Source: an uncultured Clostridia bacterium
GTDB lineage: Bacteria; Bacillota; Clostridia; UBA1212; SIG427
Assembly: GCA_945965275.1 (NCBI GenBank)
Contig: CAMFNB010000014.1
Span: 1-33,439, forward strand
Direction: 5' to 3'
Length of the DNA stretch: 33,439 nucleotides
The notes below the pieces were generated by a model. The model searched no databases. It was given only the letters and a program-made list of their open reading frames with translations, and was not told the DNA's origin. Both the position numbers and the translations under genes were made by a program. This document shows positions 1 to 8,952 of this stretch, piece by piece; the stretch's first letter is position 1; each line of letters begins with the position of its first letter.

Positions 1-32
1 TTGCCGTGGCAAATGAACAGTACTTTAATCAT
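1..32 (-). CDS. Low-molecular-weight protein tyrosine phosphatase, N-terminal fragment (runs off the left edge)
   Basis: Only the first ten codons and part of the next are present. They read MIKVLFICHG from an ATG at 32-30. This is the usual opening of the LMW-PTP family, where the P-loop Cys-x5-Arg begins at this cysteine. A strong ribosome binding site, AAAGGAG, sits about 7 bases upstream at 41-47. The enzyme would hydrolyse phosphotyrosine (or phosphoarginine) in the cytoplasm. It lies about 50 bp downstream of the Fic gene on the same strand, so the two are probably co-transcribed. The catalytic Arg and Asp lie outside the window, so the call rests on the N-terminal motif, the start codon and the ribosome site. 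Confidence 0.72.
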   Translation of the reverse strand, partial: MIKVLFICHG

Positions 33-83
33 AGTGTGACTCCTTTTGAGAATATGTATTGCTTTTTTATATCAATAAGTTGC

Positions 84-1130
84 TTAAAGCAGCTTGCAGT
101 AGATTGTGTTCTTTCCTTTGCCTTCTTTTTTTAATTCGCCGAGTGCGATAAGTTTACGTAAAGCACCTTCTATAGAACTGTCACTGAGAGAGGGACAAAG
201 TTCTCGAATATCCTGTTTGTTAAACTTTCCCAGTTTGTTTTTGCTCGCTCTTCGAACCATTTCCAAAGCAGGAAGTTTTGTTTCAACAAGAGACATACGA
301 TTTTCAAACTCTTTGTAAGCAGCCAGTATTGTACCCAGAATGTATTTTATAAACGGCAGTGCATCTTCCGTCCCTTCATGCCATCCTGTCTGCGATTCAG
401 CAAGAGCACTGTAATACAGGTCTTTATTCTTCGCAATCATTGCTTCCAAGGAAATATACTTTCCCACATAGAAGCCACATCGATATAACAAAAGTGTTGT
501 GAGCAAGCGACTCATCCTGCCGTTTCCATCGTTGAAAGGATGTATGCAAAGAAAGTCGTGAATAAAAATCGGAATTGCGATAAGAGGTTCAATCTCCATA
601 TTGCCAATAACCCTATTGTATTCTTCACAAATTTTATTAATGGCATCAGGTGTTTCAAACGGTGCAAGCGGTGTAAATAAAATCTGAACATGACCATCAG
701 GAAACGTTGCACTGATATAGTTCTGCACATTCTTGGTTTGGCCTGCAATCGGATTGTTCATGTGACTGTACAAAATCTTATGAAGCTGCAGGATGTAGTT
801 TTGCGTAATTGGGATCGAGTCAAAATTCTCGTGAATTATATTCAGCACATCTCGATATCCGGCAATTTCCTGTTCGTTCCTGTTTCTCGGAGTCGTCTTT
901 TCCTCAACAAGCTGACGAATTCTTGTATTGGTAGTTACTATTCCTTCAATTGCATTGGATGCCTCTGTACTTTGTATCTTTGCAATCTCAACGAGTTTCT
1001 CAAGTTCTTCGGGCTTTTGTTTCAGAAAAAGTTCCTGTTTTCCGGCCTCTTTATAAATTGCCGCAATTAAACTCAATATTTCAGAATCCCACTTTTGTTC
1101 CTTTATTTTTGAATAATTAAAGCTTCTCAT
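84..1130 (-). CDS. Fic family protein (class II, with C-terminal winged helix)
   Basis: 348 residues. The Fic active-site loop HPFNDGNGR is intact at residues 197-205, so the protein should transfer AMP (or another nucleotide moiety) from a nucleotide to a hydroxyl group on a target protein. An N-terminal inhibitory-helix motif of the form S-x3-E-G is seen at residues 58-63 (SNAIEG). This places it among Fic proteins that inhibit themselves in cis, which may also catalyse de-AMPylation. Residues from about 290 to the end resemble a winged helix-turn-helix, common in Fic proteins of this size and possibly DNA-binding. The ATG at 1130 is preceded by AAGGAGG 10 bases upstream. The gene has its own promoter with repeated boxes, and a tyrosine phosphatase gene follows. 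The target is unknown. Confidence 0.93.
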   Translation of the reverse strand: MRSFNYSKIKEQKWDSEILSLIAAIYKEAGKQELFLKQKPEELEKLVEIAKIQSTEASNAIEGIVTTNTRIRQLVEEKTTPRNRNEQEIAGYRDVLNIIHENFDSIPITQNYILQLHKILYSHMNNPIAGQTKNVQNYISATFPDGHVQILFTPLAPFETPDAINKICEEYNRVIGNMEIEPLIAIPIFIHDFLCIHPFNDGNGRMSRLLTTLLLYRCGFYVGKYISLEAMIAKNKDLYYSALAESQTGWHEGTEDALPFIKYILGTILAAYKEFENRMSLVETKLPALEMVRRASKNKLGKFNKQDIRELCPSLSDSSIEGALRKLIALGELKKEGKGKNTIYCKLL

Positions 1131-1158
1131 TCCCTTACCGCCTCCTTCTTTCGCTTAA

Positions 1159-1187
1159 ATATTAGTGGTTTTTAAGGGAATTGTCAA
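1159..1187 (-). promoter_or_regulatory. Sigma-A promoter of the Fic gene with two operator-like direct repeats
   Basis: Read on the minus strand, a perfect -35 TTGACA (1187-1182) is followed by a 17-bp spacer and a -10 TAATAT (1164-1159), about 30 bp from the Fic start. The decamer TTCCCTTAAA occurs twice, at 1200-1191 just upstream of the -35 and at 1180-1171 inside the spacer, 20 bp apart. Two identical boxes two helical turns apart around the -35 look like a repressor site. The winged-helix domain of the Fic protein is one candidate binder, which is inference. Confidence 0.75.
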
Positions 1188-1199
1188 TACTTTAAGGGA

Positions 1200-1236
1200 A
1201 TAATCGCTTATTTTTATATCGAAAATAAGCGATTAT
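1200..1236. repeat. Perfect 15-bp inverted repeat upstream of the Fic promoter
   Basis: The arms at 1200-1214 and 1222-1236 are exact reverse complements of 15 bp separated by a 7-base loop. The right end of the upstream Fic-promoter decamer touches the left arm. No U-run follows on the minus strand, so this is not a typical intrinsic terminator. It could be a regulatory site or a second RNA hairpin behind the ABC transporter terminator. Confidence 0.6.
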
Positions 1237-1240
1237 GCAC

Positions 1241-1281
1241 AAACAATAAAAACCAGGAGAATTCATTTCTGAATCCTCCTG
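1241..1281 (-). terminator. Rho-independent terminator of the ABC exporter gene
   Basis: On the minus strand a 12-bp stem (CAGGAGGATTCA paired with TGAATTCTCCTG, one G-U pair) closes a GAAA tetraloop and is followed by a GTTTTTATT tract. It lies 14 bp after the stop codon of the exporter. Confidence 0.9.
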
Positions 1282-1294
1282 CGTAAGGCTTTTG

Positions 1295-4200
1295 TTACTC
1301 CGTTCTGAGTGCGATAACCGGATCCTTCTTTGCAGCCGAACGTGACGGTAACAATCCGCCGATAATGGTGAGTATCGTTGCAATTGCCACAAGTATTACA
1401 GCCGATATCGGATGAAGGACAGCCGTAATGTCATTGTTTTCAGTCAGCGTATGTATCAGGTAGTTTATAGGTATAAGCAATAAATATGACACTCCCACAC
1501 CTATCAATCCGGAAATAAGACCGATGATAAATGTTTCTGCATTGAAGATAGATGATACATTTCTCTTTGAGGCACCTATTGCACGGAGTATACCGATTTC
1601 CTTCGTTCTTTCAAGTACCGAAATATATGTGATAATACCGATCATGATAGACGATACAACCAGTGAAATAGAAACGAATGCAATGAGAACATATGTTACA
1701 CTGTTGATAATTGTTTCAACCGATCCCATGAGAAGGCCGGTCAGGTCTGTGTAGCGAAGTCTGGTATTGTCATCAGCTTTCTCGTTATACTTGTCCAGGA
1801 ATTCCATGAAACGACCCTTCGATTCAAAGTCTTTGAAGTAGAATGAAATCGATGAAGGCTCATCAGTATCCTGATAACCGAGTCCAAGAAGATTCCTTTC
1901 ATACGTTGTGTCAGAGCCGGACATCATGGTTTCCATGATACGAGAAAGTTCATCTTCGTCCATATCAAAATTGAATGCCTTGGCAAACTTATCTGTATCA
2001 ATTGAGAACATATCACCCATGCCTGAGAACATCTTCGATACAGGAGCCATTACCTCACCGACTGCACTGCCTATTCCCTGAGCCACAAGCAATGATGTGT
2101 ATTCTGTTGCGAGATTTGCGCCCTCTTCATAAATCACGGAGCTGTTATTCGCAACGGCGCTGTCTGCCGCTACCGATGCTTCGGGAACTTCTTCCCTTGG
2201 CACCATACCCGCGGGATTCACATTAAGTGAAGAAATAAAGCTGTCAAATGCTTCTCCAACAATCTTTTTGAGATTATCGGTGCTGATTTTAAGACCGTCC
2301 ATATTTTCAGTCATACTGTTTATTGCAGCATCAGAAAGGGCCTGTGACTTATATACATCAGGAAGATATGTTTCTCCTGAATTTATCATAAGGAAGGAAC
2401 TTTCTTCAGGCTGCGGATTCTCTTCGGTGGGAGTGCCGGGCAATGTAATTGTAAAAGCACTGACATATCCCTGAATAACGCCCTCGGAAACCTGCTTGTA
2501 TACAGTGTTAAGAGCTGTAACCATGCTCTCGGTTGTACTTTCAAGATTTGCTGCAACCGCATTTGCTGACGCCATTACGATTTGTTTCATTTGGTCTTCA
2601 TTAACCGGATTACCCATAGTCCCGTTAACTCTAAAGGCGTTCTTCAGCATGTCTTCATCTACTGAAACCATGTCGTTGAAATTAAGACCTGTTTCTGTTT
2701 TTTCTTCATCAAACTTGTTGCCGGAGAAAACATCAACGTCCTTGTTTTCCATTTGCTTCTTAACTATTTCTGATTTCTTTGCCTCATCAATCACATGTGA
2801 AGTTAAATCAGACAGATAGAAAATACCTGAGGATGCAGAACCGTTATTGTCAGTTGAACATGCTATGCCAACCACCTTAAGCCTCTCGCTCTTTTCGTAA
2901 ACGTCATGCATGAACTCGTCATTGCCTGACATATCCTCATAAATATCATATTTTTCATTGTATTTGTATTTCGAACTCGGATTAACAAGACGGATGTCCA
3001 GATTCATAAGATCATCATAGGTTATGGACATTGGTTCATTTTTGTTTTCAACAGCTACTCCTGACATTATGTTTTTCATAATGTCCCTGAACTCCGTTGA
3101 ATCACGAAATCCGAGGGAGTAAAGCATAAGATCCGAAATCTGACTTGGATCGGACACTACTGCGATTACTTCATCATATTTTTCAGGCCAACGTCCGGAC
3201 AGAAGTTCATGTGATTCCTCCAACATTTTAAGGTCTGTGATTTCAGAAAAAGCACCCATAGAGTATCCGTCCATCATACTCATCGCAGAAGAGCTGCCTG
3301 ATGTTAGCAGAGCCGTACTCGGATTTATCTGAACGAGCTTATCTGTAACATCTATTGTATAAATAAGAGGTTTAACATCGTAGTTATATTTCAGCAGTTT
3401 CAAATCATTGACATATTTATCTTCATTATCCTGCAGATATTTTTTAAATGTTTTAAGATCGTTTGTGGATAAAGAGTCCGTCATTGTGGAAATATACTGC
3501 TGTTCGGCAAGTGTGTTTTCAGGCACATCCTCTTTCTCTTTGGAACGCATGGAAAGAATTGCAGAAAAAATATCAGCCGATTCCGATGTTATAGTCAGAG
3601 GATAACTGGTCATTGTATCCTCCTGTATTTTGTCAACATAGTCCTGGAATCCGGTGGATACGGCAAGAATAAGAGCAATACCTATTATACCGATAGAGCC
3701 TGCAAAAGCAGTTAAAATGGTACGTCCCTTCTTTGTGAGAAGGTTGTTAAGGCTCAGGCTGAATGCCGTTAAAAGCGACATTGAGGCCTTGCCCAGATTC
3801 TTATGAACAGTTGGTATTTCCTCTTCAATTTCACACGGGTTGGTATCGGATATAATTTTACCGTCCTGCAGACGAACAATACGATTTGCATATTCTTCGG
3901 CAAGCTCCGGGTTGTGAGTAACCATTACAACAAGACGGTCTTTTGCAACCTCCTTGAGCAGCTCCATAACCTGTATGCTTGTCTTTGTGTCAAGGGCACC
4001 GGTTGGTTCATCCGCAAGTAGAATACGCGGATTGTTTACCAAGGCTCTTGCAATTGCAACACGCTGCATCTGTCCGCCGGACATCTGATTTGGTTTCTTA
4101 TTTGCCTGGTCACGAAGTCCAACCTGTTCAAGTGCATCAAGTGCCATTTGTTTGCGTTTTGATCTTGATATGCCGCCGATTGTGAGTGCCAACTCAACGT

Positions 4201-4507
4201 TTTTAAGAACTGTCTGATGAGGAATCAGATTGTATGACTGAAACACGAAACCGACAGTATGGTTTCTGTACGAATCCCAGTCACGGTTTTTGTATTTCTT
4301 AGTAGAGACACCGTTTATGACAAGGTCTCCGCTGTCATATCGGTCCAAACCACCGATAATATTAAGAAGTGTTGTTTTACCCGAACCACTGGGGCCGAGA
4401 ATGGCAACAAACTCATTATCTCTTAAATTCAGAGATACATCGTCAAGTGCGGTCTGGATAAAATCACCTGTTTTGTATTCTTTGCGAACATTCTTTATCT
4501 GCAGCAT
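1295..4507 (-). CDS. MacB/FtsX-type ABC transporter, fused ATPase and permease
   Basis: 1070 residues. Residues 1-225 are an ABC ATPase with Walker A (GPSGSGKTT), signature (MSGGQMQRVAIARAL) and Walker B (ILLADEPTGALD). A first transmembrane helix follows at roughly residues 260-290. Next comes an unusually long extracytoplasmic region of about 650 residues, then three C-terminal helices of the FtsX type (about 945-1060). This order matches MacB-like exporters and mechanotransmitters, which couple ATP hydrolysis to periplasm- or surface-side movements and often act on antimicrobial peptides, lipoproteins or toxins. The substrate here cannot be told. ATG at 4507 with AAAGG nearby. A broken TetR-type regulator gene is divergently oriented upstream, and an intrinsic terminator follows. 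Confidence 0.9.
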   Translation of the reverse strand: MLQIKNVRKEYKTGDFIQTALDDVSLNLRDNEFVAILGPSGSGKTTLLNIIGGLDRYDSGDLVINGVSTKKYKNRDWDSYRNHTVGFVFQSYNLIPHQTVLKNVELALTIGGISRSKRKQMALDALEQVGLRDQANKKPNQMSGGQMQRVAIARALVNNPRILLADEPTGALDTKTSIQVMELLKEVAKDRLVVMVTHNPELAEEYANRIVRLQDGKIISDTNPCEIEEEIPTVHKNLGKASMSLLTAFSLSLNNLLTKKGRTILTAFAGSIGIIGIALILAVSTGFQDYVDKIQEDTMTSYPLTITSESADIFSAILSMRSKEKEDVPENTLAEQQYISTMTDSLSTNDLKTFKKYLQDNEDKYVNDLKLLKYNYDVKPLIYTIDVTDKLVQINPSTALLTSGSSSAMSMMDGYSMGAFSEITDLKMLEESHELLSGRWPEKYDEVIAVVSDPSQISDLMLYSLGFRDSTEFRDIMKNIMSGVAVENKNEPMSITYDDLMNLDIRLVNPSSKYKYNEKYDIYEDMSGNDEFMHDVYEKSERLKVVGIACSTDNNGSASSGIFYLSDLTSHVIDEAKKSEIVKKQMENKDVDVFSGNKFDEEKTETGLNFNDMVSVDEDMLKNAFRVNGTMGNPVNEDQMKQIVMASANAVAANLESTTESMVTALNTVYKQVSEGVIQGYVSAFTITLPGTPTEENPQPEESSFLMINSGETYLPDVYKSQALSDAAINSMTENMDGLKISTDNLKKIVGEAFDSFISSLNVNPAGMVPREEVPEASVAADSAVANNSSVIYEEGANLATEYTSLLVAQGIGSAVGEVMAPVSKMFSGMGDMFSIDTDKFAKAFNFDMDEDELSRIMETMMSGSDTTYERNLLGLGYQDTDEPSSISFYFKDFESKGRFMEFLDKYNEKADDNTRLRYTDLTGLLMGSVETIINSVTYVLIAFVSISLVVSSIMIGIITYISVLERTKEIGILRAIGASKRNVSSIFNAETFIIGLISGLIGVGVSYLLLIPINYLIHTLTENNDITAVLHPISAVILVAIATILTIIGGLLPSRSAAKKDPVIALRTE

Positions 4508-4564
4508 TTTTAAACCTTTCTGCTTTATAATCCTTTACTTGCTATAATTTTGTACTAAAAATTT

Positions 4565-4605
4565 ATGATAACGAACTGTAGTAAATTATTCAATAACCGA
4601 TTATT
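4565..4605 (-). promoter_or_regulatory. Promoter of the ABC exporter with an overlapping palindrome
   Basis: On the minus strand TTGAAT (4593-4588), a 17-bp spacer and TATCAT (4570-4565) form a plausible sigma-A promoter. A near-palindrome, AATAACCGATTATT (12 of 14 positions symmetric, 4592-4605), overlaps its -35. This fits an operator for the divergently encoded TetR-type regulator. A further inverted pair TCAACA/TGTTGA lies within about 4622-4646. Confidence 0.45.
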
Positions 4606-4666
4606 AATTGCAGTCCGATATTCAACAAATCATCAAAAGTGTTGATTATCTTTTCGAGGTAGCACG

Positions 4667-5019
4667 ATGTCAAAAGAACAAAGCTCAGCATACGTCAGGC
4701 ATTTCTGTAATTGTGTCAGAAAAAAACAGTCAGCAAAATCACTGTTACGGAGCTTGCAGAACGTGCCATGATCAATAAAGTAACTTTTTATCCGCACTAC
4801 ATAGATATATATACACTTTATACAGAAATAATCAAGGAAGCATGTATGTTCATTTTCGATAAAATTGAAGATTATTCACTGTTCTTCACCGATCCCGAAA
4901 ATGACATAAAACCCGAATGCATTATTTATTCTCTCTTTGTGATAAGACACAGCCATTACGAGAATGATCCGGACACATCTGTCAGAATCATGGCAGATAT
5001 TATCAAAAGAAGTTTTTGA
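4667..5019 (+). pseudogene. TetR-type transcriptional regulator, frameshifted at an A7 run and shortened
   Basis: An ATG at 4667 with GAGGT 6 bases upstream opens a frame beginning MSKEQSSAYVRH, typical of small clostridial TetR regulators. That frame ends at 4771. The rest of the DNA-binding domain (KITVTELAERA then NKVTFYPHY, a recognisable TetR helix-turn-helix) continues in the neighbouring frame from about 4726 to 5019. The switch falls exactly on seven adenines (4720-4726); one extra A, or a -1 slip on A AAA AAA, joins the two parts. Even when joined the product is only about 117 residues against a usual 180-200, so the ligand-binding part is also cut. It faces the ABC exporter and was probably its regulator. 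A functional frameshift cannot be excluded. Confidence 0.7.
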
Positions 5020-5070
5020 TTATTCACACACACAAATACCGGAAGCAGTATATTTTAATCATATTAGTTT

Positions 5071-6405
5071 TTAAAATTTTACCGTTATGTTTGTTCCCTT
5101 ATCCACTTCGCTGTCAATCGAGATTTCCGCTGAATGGATTTCAACAATGTGCTTTACGATTGCAAGGCCGAGTCCTGTGCCTCCGGTATCTCTCGATCTG
5201 CTCTTGTCCACTCTGTAAAAACGTTCAAAAACACGGTTCAGTTGGTCTGCCGGAATTCCGATGCCCGTATCTTTTACCGATATCAAAGGATGTCCGTTTT
5301 CGCTTGTGACATAAACCTGAACGCTTCCGTTTTCCTTATTGTATCGAATTGCATTTTGAAGTAGATTATCAATCATTTCACGAATCAGCCCGCGATCCGC
5401 ACTGACGGTTGCGGATGTTCCGTTGCATGTGATTTCAATGCTTTTCTTTGCAGCCACCGGCAAATACTCGTTTACACACTCTTTTGCCACGGAAAGTAAA
5501 TCAGTCTGCTCATATTTTCTCGGAAGTTCGCTGTGGTCAAGTTCAGACAACTGAATAATATCAGTAACAAGAGACAGCAAACGATCGGCATTATGCCTGA
5601 TTTGTCCGGCAACATGCACTTCGGCATCCTCATCCACCAAATGGTTTTCTATAAGTTCCGCATATCCTGAAATTGCAGTAATCGGTGTTTTAAGTTCATG
5701 CGAAACATTCGCGGTAAAATCCTGCCTGCTTTTTGCTGCTGCCAAAATATTCTCATGCTGACTTCTGATTTTATCTGCAAAGGGTTCGAGTTCTTTATAT
5801 GAATGAACGCTGTTGCCGTCGTCAAGATGTTCAGCCATTTCTTCTATCGGTTTCATCAGTTGTCTCGTAAGCAGATATCCTATCAAAATACATCCGAGAA
5901 GAACAAGCACTATGATTGCCGCAATCACCGGTAATGCCGTAACAAGGACACTGAAGATTGTTCTTGCCTGAGTTGATACACGAAGCACTGTTCCGTTATC
6001 GAGAAGCAGAGCGTAATAGAAGGTGTTCATATTCATTGTGTCTGAACGTCTGATGCTTTCTCCTTCTCCCTTTTCAATTGCCATTTTAATTTCTGGTCTG
6101 TCCAGGTGATTTGAAAGACCGGCTATTGCCATATCATTATCGAACAAAACAGTACCGTCCGCATCTACCCATGTAATTCTGAGATTTCCCGCACTCAGGT
6201 GTTCAAGACTCTTTGCTCCCTCTTTTCCGGAAGTGTACGCATTCTGGAACACCTCTGTTTCCATAAGAAGCTCGGCGTTCTGTCGAAGGTCTTTTTCCAC
6301 CTGTCTCTGAAACAGATTATAATATACAAAAGTTATTCCGATTGTCGTTGTTATGATTGCAATCAACGCAATCATGGCAAGTCTCAGATTTATTTTCTGT
6401 TTCAT
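5071..6405 (-). CDS. phoR: PhoR-like sensor histidine kinase
   Basis: 444 residues, full-length for the family. A transmembrane helix at about 10-30 and a second at about 151-179 enclose a roughly 120-residue extracytoplasmic sensor. The dimerisation and phosphoacceptor motif SHELKTP carries His236. The ATPase domain shows the N box (NLLQNAIRYN), G1 (DTGIGIP), F box and G2 (GGTGLGLAI). The kinase should phosphorylate the response regulator encoded just upstream. The ATG overlaps the regulator stop as ATGA, indicating translational coupling. Location behind a Na+/phosphate symporter gene and beside pst-phoU supports phosphate sensing. The response regulator is not diagnostic alone, so the PhoR name is context-based. 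Confidence 0.88.
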   Translation of the reverse strand: MKQKINLRLAMIALIAIITTTIGITFVYYNLFQRQVEKDLRQNAELLMETEVFQNAYTSGKEGAKSLEHLSAGNLRITWVDADGTVLFDNDMAIAGLSNHLDRPEIKMAIEKGEGESIRRSDTMNMNTFYYALLLDNGTVLRVSTQARTIFSVLVTALPVIAAIIVLVLLGCILIGYLLTRQLMKPIEEMAEHLDDGNSVHSYKELEPFADKIRSQHENILAAAKSRQDFTANVSHELKTPITAISGYAELIENHLVDEDAEVHVAGQIRHNADRLLSLVTDIIQLSELDHSELPRKYEQTDLLSVAKECVNEYLPVAAKKSIEITCNGTSATVSADRGLIREMIDNLLQNAIRYNKENGSVQVYVTSENGHPLISVKDTGIGIPADQLNRVFERFYRVDKSRSRDTGGTGLGLAIVKHIVEIHSAEISIDSEVDKGTNITVKF

Positions 6406-7091
6406 GCTTCTTCACCGCATTCCTTGTCGATTGAATATCCGACACCTCTTATGGTATGAATCTGCTTTCCGCAGTCACCCAGCTTTTGTCTCAGCGTCTT
6501 AATGTGCATATCAACGGTTCTGGTTTCACCTTCAAAATCAACACCCCACACAATGCGCATTATGGAATCCCTTGTCAGAACTATTCCCTCATTTATCATG
6601 AGACATCTGAGAAGTTCATATTCCTTTAATGTGAGGATTACGTTTCTTCCCTCTGCAATTACGGCATGACGCTCATGGTCAAGCATGATATTGCCTACCG
6701 TAAGTTTATCCGGCACTTCTTCCTGTGATCTTCTCAAAAGAGCACGAACTCTTGAAAGAAGTTCCATTACGGAGAAAGGCTTGCGAATATAGTCATCGGC
6801 GCCGTCATCGAGTCCTTTTACCATATCCATTTCCGCTGTCTTTGCGGTTATCATAATAACCGGTGTTTTTCTTGTTTTCGGATTGCTTCGAAGTCTGCGG
6901 ACAATTTTATATCCGTCTTCATCGGGAAGCATAATGTCAAGTAAAACCAAGTCAGGTATGATTTCTTCAAGCTTATCATAGAACGATGCCGCACGGTCAA
7001 ACGCCTGTACCATATAGTTACTGTTTTTAAGAGCCATTATTTCTATTTCACGTATGCTTGCATCGTCTTCAACAATGTAAATCAAAGCCAT
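6402..7091 (-). CDS. phoP: PhoB/PhoP-family response regulator
   Basis: 229 residues of the OmpR/PhoB class. The N-terminal receiver domain has the acidic pair at residues 9-10, the phosphoacceptor Asp52 (in LLDIMLPDEDG), a Thr near 82 (MITAK) and Lys near 104 (RKPF). The C-terminal winged helix (about 130-225) includes the typical LTLKEYELLRCL and RTVDMHIKTLRQKLG segments. It should bind direct-repeat Pho boxes when phosphorylated. The ATG lies directly after the symporter stop with no gap, and AAAGAGG is inside the symporter end. The next gene, the kinase, overlaps by 4 bp. Candidate target boxes occur in front of pstS and in front of this operon. Confidence 0.9.
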   Translation of the reverse strand: MALIYIVEDDASIREIEIMALKNSNYMVQAFDRAASFYDKLEEIIPDLVLLDIMLPDEDGYKIVRRLRSNPKTRKTPVIMITAKTAEMDMVKGLDDGADDYIRKPFSVMELLSRVRALLRRSQEEVPDKLTVGNIMLDHERHAVIAEGRNVILTLKEYELLRCLMINEGIVLTRDSIMRIVWGVDFEGETRTVDMHIKTLRQKLGDCGKQIHTIRGVGYSIDKECGEEA

Positions 7092-8882
7092 TTATATTTC
7101 CTCTTTCTTTTTTGGCAGAACATATTTATTCTTCATGCGAAGGTATTCTTCCCGGAAATGACTGTCCGTACCCTTTGCTTTGTTTTCCGCGTATTTGTGC
7201 ATGTCAAGCTCATCTGCCTGAATCTCTATTAGTGCGGCAGCTATATTCGAACAATGATCGGATACTCGCTCGTAGTTTGTCAGTATATCTTCAAGAAGTA
7301 TTCCGGCTTCCATTGAGCAGTCACCGTTTCTGAGTCTCATAATATGGCGCTGCTTCATCTCGGCCACAAGATCATCAATTACTTCTTCAAGGGGTTCAAC
7401 ATTTGCCGCATTTTTTTCGTCTCCCGCAGAAAATGTTTCCTGCGTCATTACCATTATATCACTTATTGCTGTTTCAAGTGCGTCAAGTTCCTTTCTTCCG
7501 TCACCGGTAAAAGAAAGTCCCTGCTTCTGCATTTTTTCCGCAGCTTCGGTAATGTTTATTGCATGATCGGAAATACGTTCAAAATCACTTATTGAATGCA
7601 GCAGCACTGACAGCATATGACTGTCCTCGGTACTCAGATCCTTTCCGGCGAGTTTTACAAGATACGTGCCGACGGAGTCTTCAAATTTATCCACAAGTTG
7701 CTCAAGTCTTATTACCTCTTTGACCTTATCCTTTGTGTAATTGGAATTCATGTCCAAGGCAATCAGTATTGCCGTTTTTGAATATTCTGCCATTTTAACG
7801 ACCGCATTTCGACAGAGTGAAATGGCAAAGGACGGGGTTTCAAGGAATCGCTCATCTAAAGCCAAAAGCTCCTCAGGGAGGTTTTCCTTATTTTCGGTGT
7901 TCTTTTTGTTTTTAACGGTAAAAGTTGCAAGTGAAACCAGTTTGTTGGCAAACGGGAATAATACGACCGCACAACCTATATTGAAAAGACTGTGTACCAC
8001 TGCAATTCCGGCAGCCCCCACTGTTTCGTTTAAAAACTCAAAATTCACAAAGTGATTTATTGTATAGAAAGCAACCATGAATAAAACGGTGCCTATCAGA
8101 TTAAAGTAAAGATGAATGAATGCTGCTCTTTTTGCATTCTTGTTTGCGCCTACTGATGATATCAAAGCTGTTACGCAGGTTCCGATATTTTGTCCCATTA
8201 TTATCGGTATCGCAGTGCCGTAGCTTACCGCACCGGACAGGCAGAGTGCCTGCAGAATACCAACCGATGCCGAAGAGCTCTGAATAACGGCAGTGAGTAC
8301 TGCACCCGCAATCATTCCCAATATCGGATTCGAGAATGCAGTCAGCATTCCGGTAAATGTGGGATTGTCCTTAAGCGGAGCGACCGCACCGCTCATGGTT
8401 TCCATTCCGAACATCAGAACGGCAAATCCAAGAAGAATGTTTCCGATGGTCTTCTTCTTTGTTCCGTCCTTTCCCGTCATAATGCAGATTATTCCGATTG
8501 CAGCAAGAATCGGAGAGAAAGAACTGGGCTTAAACAATTTCACGAATACGTTTCCGCTGCTGATTCCCGTAAGTGACAGGATCCACGACGTAACCGTGGT
8601 TCCTATGTTTGCGCCCATAATGATGCCGACAGCCTGTGTCAGCTTCATGATTCCGGAGTTTACAAATCCTACCACCATAACGGTTGTTGCAGACGATGAC
8701 TGAATCACCGCGGTAACCATTGTACCTAGCAACAGTGCCATAACTCTTTTCTTTGTCAGTTTTTCAAGTATCTGCTCCAGTCTTCCTCCTGAGAGCATAA
8801 CCAAGCCGTCTCCCATTGTGTTCATTCCGTAAAGGAACAAGGCAAGGCCTCCGATCATGGTTAAAATGCCGAATACATCCAT
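7092..8882 (-). CDS. Na+/phosphate cotransporter with C-terminal PhoU domain
   Basis: 596 residues from the ATG at 8882, chosen because AAAGAGG lies 6 bases before it; an upstream TTG at 8900 has no such site. The membrane part holds the two inverted NaPi-II repeats, each with a QSSSA motif (residues 61-65 and 201-205) and a matching GANIGT or GQNIGT segment. These residues form the sodium and phosphate pathway in the NptA/YjbB family. From about residue 340 to the end is a helical PhoU-like domain, probably regulatory. The protein would import or export inorganic phosphate across the cytoplasmic membrane. It is the first gene of an operon with the regulator and kinase, so the transporter and its likely controllers are co-expressed. 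Confidence 0.93.
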   Translation of the reverse strand: MDVFGILTMIGGLALFLYGMNTMGDGLVMLSGGRLEQILEKLTKKRVMALLLGTMVTAVIQSSSATTVMVVGFVNSGIMKLTQAVGIIMGANIGTTVTSWILSLTGISSGNVFVKLFKPSSFSPILAAIGIICIMTGKDGTKKKTIGNILLGFAVLMFGMETMSGAVAPLKDNPTFTGMLTAFSNPILGMIAGAVLTAVIQSSSASVGILQALCLSGAVSYGTAIPIIMGQNIGTCVTALISSVGANKNAKRAAFIHLYFNLIGTVLFMVAFYTINHFVNFEFLNETVGAAGIAVVHSLFNIGCAVVLFPFANKLVSLATFTVKNKKNTENKENLPEELLALDERFLETPSFAISLCRNAVVKMAEYSKTAILIALDMNSNYTKDKVKEVIRLEQLVDKFEDSVGTYLVKLAGKDLSTEDSHMLSVLLHSISDFERISDHAINITEAAEKMQKQGLSFTGDGRKELDALETAISDIMVMTQETFSAGDEKNAANVEPLEEVIDDLVAEMKQRHIMRLRNGDCSMEAGILLEDILTNYERVSDHCSNIAAALIEIQADELDMHKYAENKAKGTDSHFREEYLRMKNKYVLPKKKEEI

Positions 8883-8952
8883 AAAATACCTCTTTATCAA
8901 TTTTTACAGGCATTATGATAAAGCAGGCATGTAAAGACACTTGGGTTGTTAC

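Noticed and set aside
4621-4650. TCAACA/TGTTGA inverted pair as a firm operator
   Set aside because: Arms of only 6 bp spaced by 12 in AT-rich DNA are not significant by themselves.
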